A stretch of DNA of 64,000 bases from positions 138,923-202,922 of the forward strand of contig JAURFE010000003.1 in assembly GCA_030827135.1 (NCBI GenBank), given 5' to 3'. This document shows positions 44,696 through 54,370 of the stretch, one piece after another. The number at the start of each line of letters is the position of its first letter. The first letter of the stretch is position 1. The notes below the pieces were generated by a model. It saw nothing but the letters and a program-made list of their open reading frames with translations, made no database searches and was not told the DNA's origin. The translations under genes were made by a program, and so were the position numbers. The stretch comes from Vicinamibacterales bacterium. Its GTDB lineage: Bacteria > Acidobacteriota > Vicinamibacteria > Vicinamibacterales > SCN-69-37.

Positions 44696-45643
44696 ATGAT
44701 CGTTGAACTGCCCGCTCTGAAGTCCAAGGACTTCCTCTCCATCCTCGACCTCAGCCCCAACGCCCTCGAACAGGCGCTTGAACTGGCTGCGGTCTTCAAA
44801 TCCGAACGCGTGAAGGGTCGCCCGCACGCCCACGTGCTCGAAGGGCAACACGTCGCGCTGTTGTTCGAGAAGCCGTCGCTCCGAACGCACTCCGCGTTCA
44901 CCATCGCCGTGCGCGAACTCGGCGGCGACGTGATTGAACCGGCATCCGATGTCGCCTTTGGCGGTCGCGAATCGGCCTCTGACGTCGCGCGTAATCTTGA
45001 ACGCTGGGTCCCCATCGTGGTGGTCCGGACGTTTGAACAGGCACGACTCGAACGATTCGCCGCGTCCGCATCCCGTATGCGCGTGATCAATGCGCTCACT
45101 GATGAGGAACATCCCTGCCAGGCACTGGCGGACATGCAGGCGCTCATCGAACGTTGGGGCTCGGTCAAGGGACGCACCGTCACGTACGTCGGCGACGGCA
45201 ACAACGTGGCCGCCTCGCTCGCGCAGGCATCGGTCATGCTCGGCATGCACGTCCGCGTTGCCACACCCGCCGGTTTTGAGTTGAATGCCGGACTTGCGGA
45301 GTCAGTCACACGCATCGCACGGTTCGGCGCGACATTCACGCAGGGTTACGACCCCATCGCGGCCGTCAAGGGCGCTGATGCGGTCTACACCGACGCCTGG
45401 GCGTCGATGGGCCAGGAGGCCGACGCCGAACGGCGCGCCGGCATTTTCAGGCCCTTCCAGGTCAACGCCGCGCTCATGGCCGCCGCCGGCACGGACACGC
45501 TCTTTATGCACTGCCTCCCCGCCCACCGGGGGCTCGAAGTCACCGACGAGGTCATCGACTCCCCGGCGTCAATCGTGTTCGACCAGAGCGAAAACCGTCT
45601 GCACACGCAGAAGGCGTTGCTCGCGATGATGGCCGCGCGGTAG
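44696..45643 (+). CDS. argF: Ornithine carbamoyltransferase
   Basis: A 315-residue carbamoyltransferase. The carbamoyl-phosphate loop reads LFEKPSLRTHSAFTIAVREL near residue 57 (STRTR in most enzymes, SLRTH here, keeping Ser, Arg and Thr). DEEHPCQALADMQAL near 137 and TYVGDGNNVAASLA near 162 are typical, DAWASMGQEAD near 231 binds ornithine, and LFMHCLPAHRG near 268 contains the catalytic Cys. An acetylornithine-using variant is less likely because argJ is present to make free ornithine. Its stop codon TAG is the first part of a hairpin repeat. Confidence 0.93.
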   Translation: MIVELPALKSKDFLSILDLSPNALEQALELAAVFKSERVKGRPHAHVLEGQHVALLFEKPSLRTHSAFTIAVRELGGDVIEPASDVAFGGRESASDVARNLERWVPIVVVRTFEQARLERFAASASRMRVINALTDEEHPCQALADMQALIERWGSVKGRTVTYVGDGNNVAASLAQASVMLGMHVRVATPAGFELNAGLAESVTRIARFGATFTQGYDPIAAVKGADAVYTDAWASMGQEADAERRAGIFRPFQVNAALMAAAGTDTLFMHCLPAHRGLEVTDEVIDSPASIVFDQSENRLHTQKALLAMMAAR

Positions 45644-45669
45644 GCGCGCTACACCCCAGCGCGCCGTAC
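45641..45669. repeat. Dispersed hairpin repeat at the argF 3' end
   Basis: GGCGCGCT (45643-45650) pairs with AGCGCGCC (45658-45665) around a 7-base loop, followed by GTACG. The argF stop codon (45641-45643) is built into the repeat's left flank. It may end the argC-F transcript or stabilise it. Confidence 0.8.
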
Positions 45670-45697
45670 GCAGAGGCCGCCGGGATATGCTGCCGCC

Positions 45698-46156
45698 ATG
45701 AAAGCCCTGCGCGTCGCGCTCGGCGTGTTGGCGGCCACCGTGGCCACGCCGGCGGCGATGGCCGTGGTGTTTGCCGGCCGGTGGTATCTCGGACTCAAGG
45801 GCACGGCCGGGCAACCCTGGCCGGACGTGCAGGCGCGGATCGAAACGTACGCGCTGTTGTCTGCTCCGGTCGCCCTCTTTGTCACCCTGGCCTTCGGCGC
45901 GCCATACGTGCATCGGCTGACCGAGATCGGCCGCGCGACGGCACTTCGAGTGGCCGTCGCCGGCGCCCTGGCCGGCGCGCTCCCCTTCCTCCTCTTCGAC
46001 GGCTACATCGTCGGCATGAATCTGCTGCTGCTCGCCAGCGAGCCGTACACCCGTGACGGACTGATCTCGGCGGGGAGGTGGGCGGCGCTTGGATCGTGGT
46101 GCGGCATCTGGTCGGCGTGCGCGTACTGGGTGGTGGCGATCCGCGCGGCACGTTGA
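45698..46156 (+). CDS. Small integral membrane protein, function unknown
   Basis: A 152-residue protein with four hydrophobic segments at about residues 5-27, 50-69, 85-108 and 125-148, and few charges between them. The pattern suggests a compact four-helix inner-membrane protein. I do not recognise a family. It follows argF by 54 bases and is separated from it by a hairpin repeat, so it is probably not part of the arginine operon. Confidence 0.65.
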   Translation: MKALRVALGVLAATVATPAAMAVVFAGRWYLGLKGTAGQPWPDVQARIETYALLSAPVALFVTLAFGAPYVHRLTEIGRATALRVAVAGALAGALPFLLFDGYIVGMNLLLLASEPYTRDGLISAGRWAALGSWCGIWSACAYWVVAIRAAR

Positions 46157-46168
46157 CCGTGCGGCGGG

Positions 46169-46591
46169 TTACGCCGGTTTGACTTTCAGGACACCCGCCG
46201 TGATGAGAGCGCCCGTGAAGTCAAACACGTGCCGTGCGCTGACGATGCCCTCGGGCGACACGACGTATTCGGCTGCGCCGTCGAATCGCACGCGGGTGCC
46301 CGGGCGCACGTCGCCGAAGAACTGACCGGCGATGGTGCCGCCGAACTGCCAGAACAGCGCCACCCGCTGTCCTTCGACGATGGGCGTGCCCCAGGTGAAT
46401 TCCATGTCCGGGAAGGCCGAGAACCAGTAGTCGTAGATCTTTCTGATCTCCGCGCGGCCGGTGACCGTGCCGACAGCCGGGCTGCTGAACGTCCCGAACT
46501 CCGTGTGCCCTGCGGTCAGGTCGGCCGCGGACCGGCGTGCGAACGCCGCCTGATGGAGGTCCAGCAACCGGTCGACATCGTTTCGCGTCAT
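46169..46591 (-). CDS. SnoaL-like polyketide-cyclase/NTF2-fold protein
   Basis: A 140-residue protein of the SnoaL/ester-cyclase NTF2-like family. VDRLLDLHQAAFARRSAADL (about 6-25) is the opening helix pair, IRKIYDYWFSAFPDMEFTWG near 50 is the hallmark SnoaL segment, and the final strands contain VRFDGAAEYVVSPEGIVSAR. No signal peptide is present, so it is cytoplasmic. The substrate is unknown. AAAGGAG precedes the ATG at 46591. It is divergent from the pyrophosphatase gene. Confidence 0.82.
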   Translation of the reverse strand: MTRNDVDRLLDLHQAAFARRSAADLTAGHTEFGTFSSPAVGTVTGRAEIRKIYDYWFSAFPDMEFTWGTPIVEGQRVALFWQFGGTIAGQFFGDVRPGTRVRFDGAAEYVVSPEGIVSARHVFDFTGALITAGVLKVKPA

Positions 46592-46650
46592 GAAGAAACT
46601 CCTTTTCCGGGCCGCACAGCCGGATTATATTCGGGCGACAATAAGGCTCT

Positions 46651-47202
46651 ATGCACCCCTGGCATGACAGCTACATAGACGACGCCCAACTGGCAACTGC
46701 GTTTCCCGTCATCATCGAAATCCCCAAGGGCAGCTCGAACAAGTACGAACTGGACAAGGAAACCGGACTCCTCCGGCTCGACCGTGTGCTGTACTCCGCC
46801 GTGCACTATCCGGCCGACTATGGGTTCATCCCGCGCACATTTTGTGACGATGGAGACCCCTTGGACGCACTGGTGCTGGGTCAGGAACCCGTCCATCCGC
46901 TGACGATCGTCGAGGCACGCGCCATCGGCGTCATGCGGATGCGCGACGAAAAGGGCATCGACGACAAGATCGTCGCCGTCAGCGTCAAGGATCCGGCGTT
47001 TGCCGACTACACCGACAAGAGCCAGTTGCCGCAGCACATCCTCCGGCAGGTCCGGCAGTTCTTTGAGGAGTACAAGTCCCTCGAGAACAAGGAAGTCGTC
47101 GTCGAAGACATGCTGGGGCCGACGGAGGCGATCCAGATCATCCGGGCTGCGCTCGATCTCTATCGGCGCCTGCGACGCGGGGAGCTGGGGCGGAAAGCGT
47201 AA
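46651..47202 (+). CDS. ppa: Inorganic pyrophosphatase (family I)
   Basis: A 183-residue soluble pyrophosphatase. [18 protein letters not shown] (about residues 24-41) and [20 protein letters not shown] (about 55-74) contain the lysine, tyrosine and the clustered aspartates that bind magnesium and substrate. [15 protein letters not shown] follows near 115. It is slightly long at the C-terminus, with an extra helix ending RRGELGRKA. It should drive pyrophosphate-releasing reactions such as argininosuccinate and tRNA synthesis. Two linked hairpin repeats follow its stop. Confidence 0.95.
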   Translation: MHPWHDSYIDDAQLATAFPVIIEIPKGSSNKYELDKETGLLRLDRVLYSAVHYPADYGFIPRTFCDDGDPLDALVLGQEPVHPLTIVEARAIGVMRMRDEKGIDDKIVAVSVKDPAFADYTDKSQLPQHILRQVRQFFEEYKSLENKEVVVEDMLGPTEAIQIIRAALDLYRRLRRGELGRKA

Positions 47203-47203
47203 A

Positions 47204-47269
47204 GGCGCGCTCAAGTTCAGCGCGCCCTACGAGGACTGGTACGTAGGGCCCGCTGGGTTGGAGCGGGCC
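47204..47269. repeat. Bipartite hairpin repeat after ppa
   Basis: Hairpin one: GGCGCGCT (47204-47211) with AGCGCGCC (47219-47226), then CTACG. Hairpin two: GTAGGGCCCGCT ending at 47254, with AGCGGGCC (47262-47269). Two tails, CCTACG and CGTAGG, face each other across a short spacer. This is the same two-arm composition as at 37057-37121 but in the opposite arrangement, like the bipartite elements of REP families. Confidence 0.85.
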
Positions 47270-47335
47270 GGTCAACGGCCAATGGTCGGGGGGCGTATCC
47301 GTACGCTACAGTTCCCCGGGTTCTTTCCCCCATCT

Positions 47336-47340
47336 GGAGG
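47336..47340 (+). promoter_or_regulatory. Ribosome binding site that sets a TTG start
   Basis: GGAGG lies 5 bases before TTG at 47346. The TTG is the only start codon in front of the signal peptide of the large amidohydrolase, so the gene most likely uses it. Confidence 0.7.
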
Positions 47341-47345
47341 CTCCA

Positions 47346-49967
47346 TTGGCACGTCGAACGATTCACTCCGCAGTCCTTGGGTTGGCAGCGCTCGCTGCCC
47401 TCCTCGTCCCGGCCGCCGGCGCACGTCTTGCCGGTAACACCGAGGCCCCCGCCCCGCAGGCGGCTCAGGCCTCGTCGGTCGTGGCCATCCGCAATGCGAC
47501 GCTCATCACGGTGTCGCGCGGCACCATCAACAACGGCACGATTGTGATGCGGGACGGCAAGATTGCCGCCATCGGTACGAACGTCCAGATTCCCGCCGGC
47601 GCGACGCTCGTTGACGGCACGGGCAAATTTGTGACGCCCGGGCTGATTGATGCGCACTCGCACATCGGCAACGACGCCATCAACGAAGGGGCCACGGCGG
47701 TCAGTTCGATGACCGACATGGGTCAGGTGCTCAACCCGACGGCCATCGCGATTCAGCGCGACCTGGCCGGCGGCCTGACGATCGCCAACGTGTTGCACGG
47801 GTCGGCCAATCCGATCGGCGGCGGCGCGGTCACGATCAAGCTGCGCTGGGGTGTGGAGCGCGGCGACGAGCTCATCATGGAAGGCTCGATGCCCGGCATC
47901 AAGTTCGCGCTGGGTGAAAACCCGAAGCGGTCGGGCGGCGGCGCCGGCGGCCTGCAGGGCAACGCCCTCCCCCGGTACCCGGGCACCCGCCAGGGTGTGG
48001 AGTTCGTCATTCGCGACGCGTTCACACGCGCGAAGAAATATCAGAAGGATTGGGCGGCGTACAACGCCTCGCCGAACAAGGCCACCACGATTCCGCCGCG
48101 TCGCGACCTCCAGCTCGACGCGCTGGTCGAAGTACTCGAAGGCAAACGTCTGGTGCACTGCCACTCCTACCGCGCGGACGAAATCCTCATGATGATCCGT
48201 CTCGCCGACGAGATGGGCTTCAAGGTCGCCACCTTCCAGCACGTGCTCGAGGGCTACAAGGTCGCGAAGGAAATTGCCGCGCATGGCGCCGGCGCGTCGA
48301 CCTTCTCCGACTGGTGGGGCTACAAGATCGAAGCCGAAGACGCGATCCCGGGCAACGCCGGCCTGATGACCCACAAGGGCGTGAACGTCTCGATCAACTC
48401 GGATAGTGCGGAACACGCGCGCCGCATGAACACCGAAGCGGCCAAGTCTGTGCGATGGGGTGACGTCAGCGACGACCAGGCGCTCGCCATGGTCACGATG
48501 AACCCCGCCCGTCAGCTCCGCATTGAAGACCGTGTGGGGTCCCTCGACGTCGGCAAGGATGCAGACGTCGTCATCTGGAACAACCATCCGCTGAGCACGT
48601 TCGCGACCGTCGATCACACGTACATCGACGGCAAGCTCTATTACGATCGCGTCGCCGACCTCGCGCGCATCGCGGCCGCCAACACGGATCGGCCCGCCCC
48701 GGCCGCACCTGCGGTGACCGGCAACCTGTTCAACGTGACGCCGGAAACCGGCAAGGTCGTCTACAACGCCAACGGTGCGACCTGGGCGATCACCAACGCG
48801 CGCATCCACACCGTCTCCGGTCCGGTGATTCCGCGCGGCACCGTGGTCATCCGCGGCAACACGATTCAGGCGGTCGGCGCGAATGTCTCGATTCCGGCGG
48901 GCGCCCGCGTCGTGGACGCCCGCGGCGCGAACGTCTATCCCGGCTTCATCGACGCGCAGACGGACCTCGGCCTTAACGAACCGGGCGTCCGGAGCTTCGA
49001 CGATGTGAACGAAATTCTGACGTTCAACCAGATGCTGCGCACGAAGGTGGCGTATCAGTCCGATAGTGATGCGATCGCGGTCGCGCGTACCGAAGGCATC
49101 ACGTCGGCCGGGATTTTCCCTGGCGGCGGCATCATCGGTGGTGAAGTGCCGCTGATGAACCTCGACGGCTGGACGTGGGAAGAAAACGTGGTACGTCCGG
49201 CAGCGGGCCTCGCGTTCACGTTCCCGGGCGGCGGTGGCGGCGGACGCGGCGGTGGTGGCGGCTTCCCGGCGGGCGGGCGCGCCGGCGGCGCGGCCACCTC
49301 GGGTCTCCGGGAACTGGAGAACCTGCTTGCGCAGGCCAAGGTGTACGGTGCGAACCCGAACCGCGACATGAACTGGAACCTCGAGCCGTTTCTGCCGATT
49401 CTCAAGAAACAGCAGGCGTTCTACGTGAGCGCCGGTAGCGAAGCCGCGATCACGCAGGCGTTGCAGTGGGCCCAGCGGCAGAACGTCAACATCGTCATCC
49501 GCACGAGCCCGGCGTCGGCCGTGGCGAGCGCGGTGGCACTCAAGGCTGCCAACGTCCCGGTGATCATCAGCACGATTCTGGCGCTCCCGGCCGGCGGCGA
49601 CGAGACGTTCCATGCGGCCACGTATCAGGCGGCGGGGGAACTCGAGAAGGCCGGCGTCACGTTTGCGTTCTCAAGCGGCGGCTTCGAGACGGTGCGGCTG
49701 ATTCCGTTCCAGGCCGCGATGTCGGTGGCATGGGGCCTCAGCAAGGAGCGCGCGCTGCAGGCGATGACGCTCGATGCCGCGAAGATTTTTGGCGCCGACA
49801 GGCTCGTCGGCAGCATTGAACCCGGCAAGGTCGCGAACCTCGTCGTCACCAACGGCGATGCGATGGAAATCCGGTCGCGCGTGTTGCACGTGGTTATCGC
49901 CGGAAAAGATGTGCCGCTGCAGAACAAGCAGACGGAATTGTTCAACCGGTACATGGGTCGGCAGTAG
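47346..49967 (+). CDS. Exported double-domain amidohydrolase
   Basis: An 873-residue secreted protein with two amidohydrolase-superfamily units in tandem. The signal peptide covers residues 1-24. Unit one (about 45-445) has the metal motif [10 protein letters not shown] (HxH) and later His and Asp positions ([28 protein letters not shown]), so it looks catalytic; imidazolonepropionase-like enzymes are the closest type. Unit two (about 475-860) repeats the fold, but HxH is replaced in [10 protein letters not shown] and the later Asp is absent, so it is probably a pseudo-domain. A glycine-rich RGG-type insert lies at about 626-652. The TTG start is set by GGAGG. The next gene begins 12 bases after the stop. 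Confidence 0.85.
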   Translation: MARRTIHSAVLGLAALAALLVPAAGARLAGNTEAPAPQAAQASSVVAIRNATLITVSRGTINNGTIVMRDGKIAAIGTNVQIPAGATLVDGTGKFVTPGLIDAHSHIGNDAINEGATAVSSMTDMGQVLNPTAIAIQRDLAGGLTIANVLHGSANPIGGGAVTIKLRWGVERGDELIMEGSMPGIKFALGENPKRSGGGAGGLQGNALPRYPGTRQGVEFVIRDAFTRAKKYQKDWAAYNASPNKATTIPPRRDLQLDALVEVLEGKRLVHCHSYRADEILMMIRLADEMGFKVATFQHVLEGYKVAKEIAAHGAGASTFSDWWGYKIEAEDAIPGNAGLMTHKGVNVSINSDSAEHARRMNTEAAKSVRWGDVSDDQALAMVTMNPARQLRIEDRVGSLDVGKDADVVIWNNHPLSTFATVDHTYIDGKLYYDRVADLARIAAANTDRPAPAAPAVTGNLFNVTPETGKVVYNANGATWAITNARIHTVSGPVIPRGTVVIRGNTIQAVGANVSIPAGARVVDARGANVYPGFIDAQTDLGLNEPGVRSFDDVNEILTFNQMLRTKVAYQSDSDAIAVARTEGITSAGIFPGGGIIGGEVPLMNLDGWTWEENVVRPAAGLAFTFPGGGGGGRGGGGGFPAGGRAGGAATSGLRELENLLAQAKVYGANPNRDMNWNLEPFLPILKKQQAFYVSAGSEAAITQALQWAQRQNVNIVIRTSPASAVASAVALKAANVPVIISTILALPAGGDETFHAATYQAAGELEKAGVTFAFSSGGFETVRLIPFQAAMSVAWGLSKERALQAMTLDAAKIFGADRLVGSIEPGKVANLVVTNGDAMEIRSRVLHVVIAGKDVPLQNKQTELFNRYMGRQ

Positions 49968-49972
49968 GAGGA
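49966..49972 (+). promoter_or_regulatory. Ribosome binding site that decides the second amidohydrolase start
   Basis: AGGAGGA overlaps the stop codon of the preceding gene. It is 1 base from the ATG at 49974 but 7 bases from the ATG at 49980, so the second is the likely start. Confidence 0.65.
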
Positions 49973-49979
49973 CATGCAG

Positions 49980-51413
49980 ATGCGCAACCTGAAATCAGTC
50001 GTCGTTCAGGGCGCCGCAGTTCTCGCTGCGACGCTCACGTTCACGCTCACCGGCGGGGCCGCCCCACAGGGACTGACCTACGCCATTCGCGGCGCGAAGA
50101 TCGTCACGGTCTCCGGAGCCACGATCGACAACGGCACGGTGCTCATTCGCGACGGTGTCATCCAGGCGGTGGGCGCCTCGGTCACCGTCCCGGCCGACGC
50201 GCTCGTCACGGACGGCACCGGCCTCACGGTGTACCCGGGCTTCATCGACCTGAACAGCGGCGCCCCACTCGGCGAAGCCGCCCAGGCGGCGGCCCCCGAC
50301 TTCGGGGGTCGAGGTGGCGGCGGAGGACGCGGCGGCGGCGCGGCGGAGGCGACCTTCACGAGCCGCGAAGAGGCCGAGCGCGCCAAGCGAGCGGCGATTC
50401 TCCGGCCGGACTACGAGGCGGCGCAGCACCTTGTCGAAGCCAGCGACGGCCTCAGCGCGATGGCCCAGGCCGGCATCACCTCGGTGCTCGCGGTGCCCTC
50501 TCAGGGCATCTTCAAGGGCCAGAGCGCGCTGGTGAATACCGTGTATCCGGCTGACGATCCGCAGATCAGCACCGTCGCGGATTACCGGCGCGGCCTCGCC
50601 GTCGTCAAGGCCCCCGTGGCGCAACACGTGAACATCGGCGGACGCGGCGGCGGCACGGGCTACCCGAACTCGCTGCTGGGCACGATCGCGTTCACGCGTC
50701 AGGGGTTCCTCGATGCCCAGTGGCAACGCGACGCCACGGCCATCTACGAAAAGACCGGCGCGCGGGGTCCGCGTCCGCTCGTCGAGCCCTCACTCGACGC
50801 ACTGAAGCCGGCGCTCGCGAAGCAGATGCCGACGGCGTTTGATGCGAACCAGGCGCGCGAGATCGACCGGTCACTCATCATGGCGAAGGACTTCGGCCTT
50901 GACCCGATCATCGTGGGTGGCGCCGAGTCCGGGAAACGCATCGCCGAGCTGCAGAAGGCCGGCGCACGGGTCATTCTCGGCGTGAACTTTCAGGGCGGCG
51001 GCGGGGGCGGCGGGCGAGGCGGCGGAGGCGGCGGGGCCCAGGCCATCACTGACGCAACCAGGACCGCGGCTCAACTGGCGCAGGCGAACGTGTTGTTCGG
51101 CTTCACGGGCGGCGGCACCCTGACACCGTCCGCGTTCCTTGCGAACGTGACGCGCACGATCAAGGATGGCGGCCTGCCGCCGGCCACGGCGCTTCGCGCC
51201 CTGACGCTCGACGCCGCAAGGATCGCCGGCGCGGCCGATCGTCTTGGCTCACTCGAACAGGGCAAGATCGCCAATATCGTGGTTATGGAGGGCGAGGTAT
51301 TCGAAGCCAACGCCCGCGTGCGTCACGTCTTCATCGACGGACGCCCGGTCGAGATCACCGGCGCAGCACCGGCGGCGCCCGGCCGCGGCGGGCGGGGAGG
51401 CGGCGACCGCTAG
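49980..51413 (+). CDS. Exported amidohydrolase-fold protein lacking metal ligands
   Basis: A 477-residue secreted protein homologous to the second unit of the preceding protein: LTYAIRGAKIVTVSGATIDN and YPGFIDLNSGAPLG align with its N-terminal beta sandwich and barrel entry. The HxH metal motif is missing (FIDLNSG), and I see no replacement His/Asp set, so hydrolytic activity is doubtful. Arg/Gly-rich inserts occur at about residues 107-121 and 337-355 and at the C-terminus (GRGGRGGGDR). The signal peptide covers residues 1-27. The start at 49980 follows from ribosome-binding-site spacing. It is co-transcribed with the double-domain gene and may form a complex with it (inference). Confidence 0.8.
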   Translation: MRNLKSVVVQGAAVLAATLTFTLTGGAAPQGLTYAIRGAKIVTVSGATIDNGTVLIRDGVIQAVGASVTVPADALVTDGTGLTVYPGFIDLNSGAPLGEAAQAAAPDFGGRGGGGGRGGGAAEATFTSREEAERAKRAAILRPDYEAAQHLVEASDGLSAMAQAGITSVLAVPSQGIFKGQSALVNTVYPADDPQISTVADYRRGLAVVKAPVAQHVNIGGRGGGTGYPNSLLGTIAFTRQGFLDAQWQRDATAIYEKTGARGPRPLVEPSLDALKPALAKQMPTAFDANQAREIDRSLIMAKDFGLDPIIVGGAESGKRIAELQKAGARVILGVNFQGGGGGGGRGGGGGGAQAITDATRTAAQLAQANVLFGFTGGGTLTPSAFLANVTRTIKDGGLPPATALRALTLDAARIAGAADRLGSLEQGKIANIVVMEGEVFEANARVRHVFIDGRPVEITGAAPAAPGRGGRGGGDR

Positions 51414-51428
51414 GAAGCGGGGTTACTG

Positions 51429-51473
51429 GTTCATCGGTTCATCGGTTCATACAGCACCGATGAACCGATGAAC
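51429..51473. terminator. 18-bp perfect inverted repeat between genes
   Basis: GTTCATCGGTTCATCGGT (51429-51446) pairs exactly with 51456-51473 around a 9-base loop. The arms are built of a short internal repeat (GGTTCATC). It stands between the amidohydrolase stop (51413) and the S9 peptidase start (51493). It may act as a terminator or an mRNA stabiliser; no T-run follows. Confidence 0.6.
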
Positions 51474-51492
51474 GCGCGCAACGGAGGGTTCG

Positions 51493-53880
51493 ATGAAAAG
51501 ACTGCTAAGCACCGTCACTGTTGGAATCGTTGTCTCGCTGGTCGCAGCGAGCCTTGGCGCGCAAGCGCCCTCAGGGTACCTCACCCCACCCAAAGTCATC
51601 GTCGACATCATGGACGCCGAGCCGCTGCCCGGCGTGCAGGTGTCGCCCGATCGAAAAACGATGCTGATGACCCATCGACGGAGCATGCCGACGCTTGCGG
51701 AAGTCGCGTCGCCGATGCTGCGGCTTGGCGGATCGCGCATCAGCCCGTTGACCAACGGGAACCATGTGCTGAACGGCACCATCGGCATCACGTTGAAGGA
51801 CGTGGCGACCGGTGCGGAGCGCAAACTCGCATTGCCGGAGGAAGGATCGTTCGGCGCGAGTTTTTCGCCTGACGGAAAGAAGATCGCCATCACCCATACG
51901 GCCGCCAACACCATCCGGCTACTGCTCGCGGACGTCGCGACCGGGCAGATCAGCACGGTCGTTGATCGCGGCATCAACGGACTGGGCGGCGGGTGCAGCT
52001 GGCTGGACGACTCGACCGGGTTCCTGTGCAGCATGGTTCCGGCCGGCCGGGGCCCGGCTCCGGCCGCACCGGTGGTGCCGTCGATGCCGAACACGCAGGA
52101 GAACCTCGGCACAATCGCCGCAGGCCGCACGTATCAGGACCTGCTGACCAGCGCACACGACGAACAGCTGTACGACTACTACTTCACGTCACAACCGACC
52201 TGGGTGGACCTCTCAGGCAAGGCGACCTCCTTCGGGCGCCCGGCCGTGTACGCAGGCATGCAGGTCTCGACCGATCGCGAATTTGTCATCGTCAACCGCA
52301 TCAAGCGGCCGTATTCGTACCTGCTGCCCGCGTCGAGTTTCCCGCGCGATGTCGAAGTGTGGGATCGCACAGGGAAAGTCGTGCGGACGATCGCGGATGT
52401 ACCGATGGGCGACGTCGTGCCCGTCAATGGCGTACATCAGGGCGCGCGGAGCGCGCAGTGGCATCCACTGGAGCCCGCCACGTTGCTGTGGGTGGAAGCG
52501 CTCGACAAGGGCGACATCCGGAATCGTGTCCCTCACCGCGACCGTGTGATGACCCTCGCCGCTCCGTTCACAGGCACACCCACGGAAGCCATCAGGACCG
52601 AATGGCGGTACGGCGGCGTGTCGTTCACCGAGAAGGGCGTGATCATCGTGGCCGAGTCGGATCGCGCGACGCGCAAAACGCGCTCGTGGGTGCTCGACAA
52701 GGGCTGGTCCTCAACCCCGCGCAAGGTGTGGGAACGCGGCCAGGAGGACCGGTACGGCGATCCCGGTTCGGCGATTCGGCGCCCGTCCTCGAACCTGATC
52801 ATGCAGGTGGGTGAGGCGATCTATCTGACCGGCGCCGGTGCGTCGCCCAAGGGCGACCTGCCGTTCCTGGATCGCATGAACCTGACCACGCTCGCCACCG
52901 AGCGGGTGTGGCGCAGCGACGAGCAGAGCTACGAGTCGATTGTGGCGCTGGTGGATGATGCGGGTGTCCGGGTCATCACACGACGGGAGACGGCGCAGAT
53001 GCCGCCCAACTATGTGATGCGCAATCTGACGGCCGGCACCATGACGGCGGTCACGTCATTCAAGGATCCCCATCCGCAGCTCTCGGACGTCCAGCGCCGG
53101 TTTGTCACCTACAAGCGCAACGACGGCGTGACGCTCTCCGGCACGATTTACCTGCCGCCCAGCTACAAGCCTGGCGAACGGCTCCCGATGTTTGTGTGGG
53201 CCTATCCGCAGGAGTTCACCAACGCGGATGCGGCGAGCCAGGTGGTCGGGTCCCCGAACCGCTTCACACTCGTGGGCGGCGCGTCCCACCTGCTGCTGCT
53301 GACGCAGGGGTACGCCGTGTTTGACGGTGCCACCATGCCCATCATCGGTGCGGGGGAAACCGCCAACGACACCTACGTCGAACAACTCGTTGCCAGCGCG
53401 CAGGCGGCCGTGGACTTCGCGGTGAATGAAGGCATCGCGGATCGCACCCGCATCGGCGTGGGCGGTCACAGCTACGGCGCGTTCATGACGGCCAACCTGC
53501 TCGCGCACTCGGACATCTTTGCGGCCGGCGTGGCCCGCAGCGGCGCCTACAACCGCACGCTGACGCCATTCGGGTTCCAGAACGAGACACGCACCTTCTG
53601 GGAAGCCCCTGATGTCTACGCGAAGATGTCGCCGTTTTATCACGCGCACAAGATCAAGGAGCCGCTGCTCCTGATCCACGGCGAACTCGACAACAACTCG
53701 GGCACATTCCCGATTCAGTCGGAACGCATGTACATGGCCCTCAAGGGCCACGGCGCGACGGCCCGGTACGTCACGTTGCCGTACGAGTCACACGGCTACG
53801 CCGCGAGCGAATCCAACCTGCACGTCGTGGCCGAGACGCTCAACTGGCTGGACCGCTACGTCAAGAACGCGAAGCGCTAG
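51493..53880 (+). CDS. Exported S9 family prolyl-oligopeptidase-like peptidase
   Basis: A 795-residue secreted serine peptidase. The signal peptide spans residues 1-23. Beta-propeller sequence follows to about residue 530, including PDGKKIAITHT-type WD-like blades. The C-terminal alpha/beta-hydrolase domain carries the nucleophile in GVGGHSYGAFMTANLL near 655, an Asp in LIHGELDNNSGTFP near 727, and the His in YESHGYAASES near 764. All three catalytic residues are visible. GGAGG lies 8 bases before the ATG at 51493. It is probably transcribed with or after the amidohydrolases. Confidence 0.92.
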   Translation: MKRLLSTVTVGIVVSLVAASLGAQAPSGYLTPPKVIVDIMDAEPLPGVQVSPDRKTMLMTHRRSMPTLAEVASPMLRLGGSRISPLTNGNHVLNGTIGITLKDVATGAERKLALPEEGSFGASFSPDGKKIAITHTAANTIRLLLADVATGQISTVVDRGINGLGGGCSWLDDSTGFLCSMVPAGRGPAPAAPVVPSMPNTQENLGTIAAGRTYQDLLTSAHDEQLYDYYFTSQPTWVDLSGKATSFGRPAVYAGMQVSTDREFVIVNRIKRPYSYLLPASSFPRDVEVWDRTGKVVRTIADVPMGDVVPVNGVHQGARSAQWHPLEPATLLWVEALDKGDIRNRVPHRDRVMTLAAPFTGTPTEAIRTEWRYGGVSFTEKGVIIVAESDRATRKTRSWVLDKGWSSTPRKVWERGQEDRYGDPGSAIRRPSSNLIMQVGEAIYLTGAGASPKGDLPFLDRMNLTTLATERVWRSDEQSYESIVALVDDAGVRVITRRETAQMPPNYVMRNLTAGTMTAVTSFKDPHPQLSDVQRRFVTYKRNDGVTLSGTIYLPPSYKPGERLPMFVWAYPQEFTNADAASQVVGSPNRFTLVGGASHLLLLTQGYAVFDGATMPIIGAGETANDTYVEQLVASAQAAVDFAVNEGIADRTRIGVGGHSYGAFMTANLLAHSDIFAAGVARSGAYNRTLTPFGFQNETRTFWEAPDVYAKMSPFYHAHKIKEPLLLIHGELDNNSGTFPIQSERMYMALKGHGATARYVTLPYESHGYAASESNLHVVAETLNWLDRYVKNAKR

Positions 53881-53882
53881 CG

Positions 53883-54370
53883 CTACGCGAAGAGCCACGT
53901 GAGCGCGTCAGGCAGGCGTCGCGCCCAGGCGTCTTCGCTGTGATCGCCGTTCGGGTCTTCGACGCCTCCGAGGTGGCCGGCATCAAGCTGGTCACGCAGG
54001 AGGCGTCGAAGGCGCCGGACGTCCGCGAGGGTGTCTCGGCCTTCCTGGTGCCCCACGTCCAGCCAGACGCGTGTGGTCGGGACCAGCGGGTGGTGGTGCA
54101 GACGCCGGAGGATGACGCGGTTGTCCCACCACACCGATGGCGACATGACGAGCAGCCGCCCGAACCGACTGGGGTACTGCTGGGCCACCGCCAGCGTCGC
54201 GAGGCCTCCCAGCGACGACCCTCCCAGTGACAGCGCCCCCGGCCCTGTCCCGACACCGAATTCATTCGCCATGTACGGCACCAGTTCCTCCATGAGAAAC
54301 CGGCCGTGCCTCCACAGGTCGCCGGCACCGTAGTGGGTCCCCTCGGTCGGAGTCAGTTCGGTGATCCGGC
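53883..54370 (-). pseudogene. C-terminal part of an enterochelin-esterase-like alpha/beta hydrolase (5' truncated)
   Basis: About 160 recognisable residues of an esterase of the Fes/YbbA type. RITELTPTEG, GRFLMEELVPYMANEFGV, the nucleophile motif LSLGGSSLGGLATLAVAQQY, and a C-terminal GDHSEDAWARRLPDALTWLF with the catalytic His are present. The N-terminal half expected of the family (signal peptide and first strands) is missing. Upstream of about 54370 the frame runs into the antisense of another truncated gene. An open frame extends to an ATG at 54470, but the added residues have no family character. It is a gene remnant unless the junction is an assembly artefact. Confidence 0.7.

Noticed and set aside
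47217-49613. Minus-strand open frame of 798 codons opposite the double amidohydrolase
   Set aside because: Its composition (Arg, His, Val, Asp) mirrors the codon structure of the sense gene, and no family motif is present.
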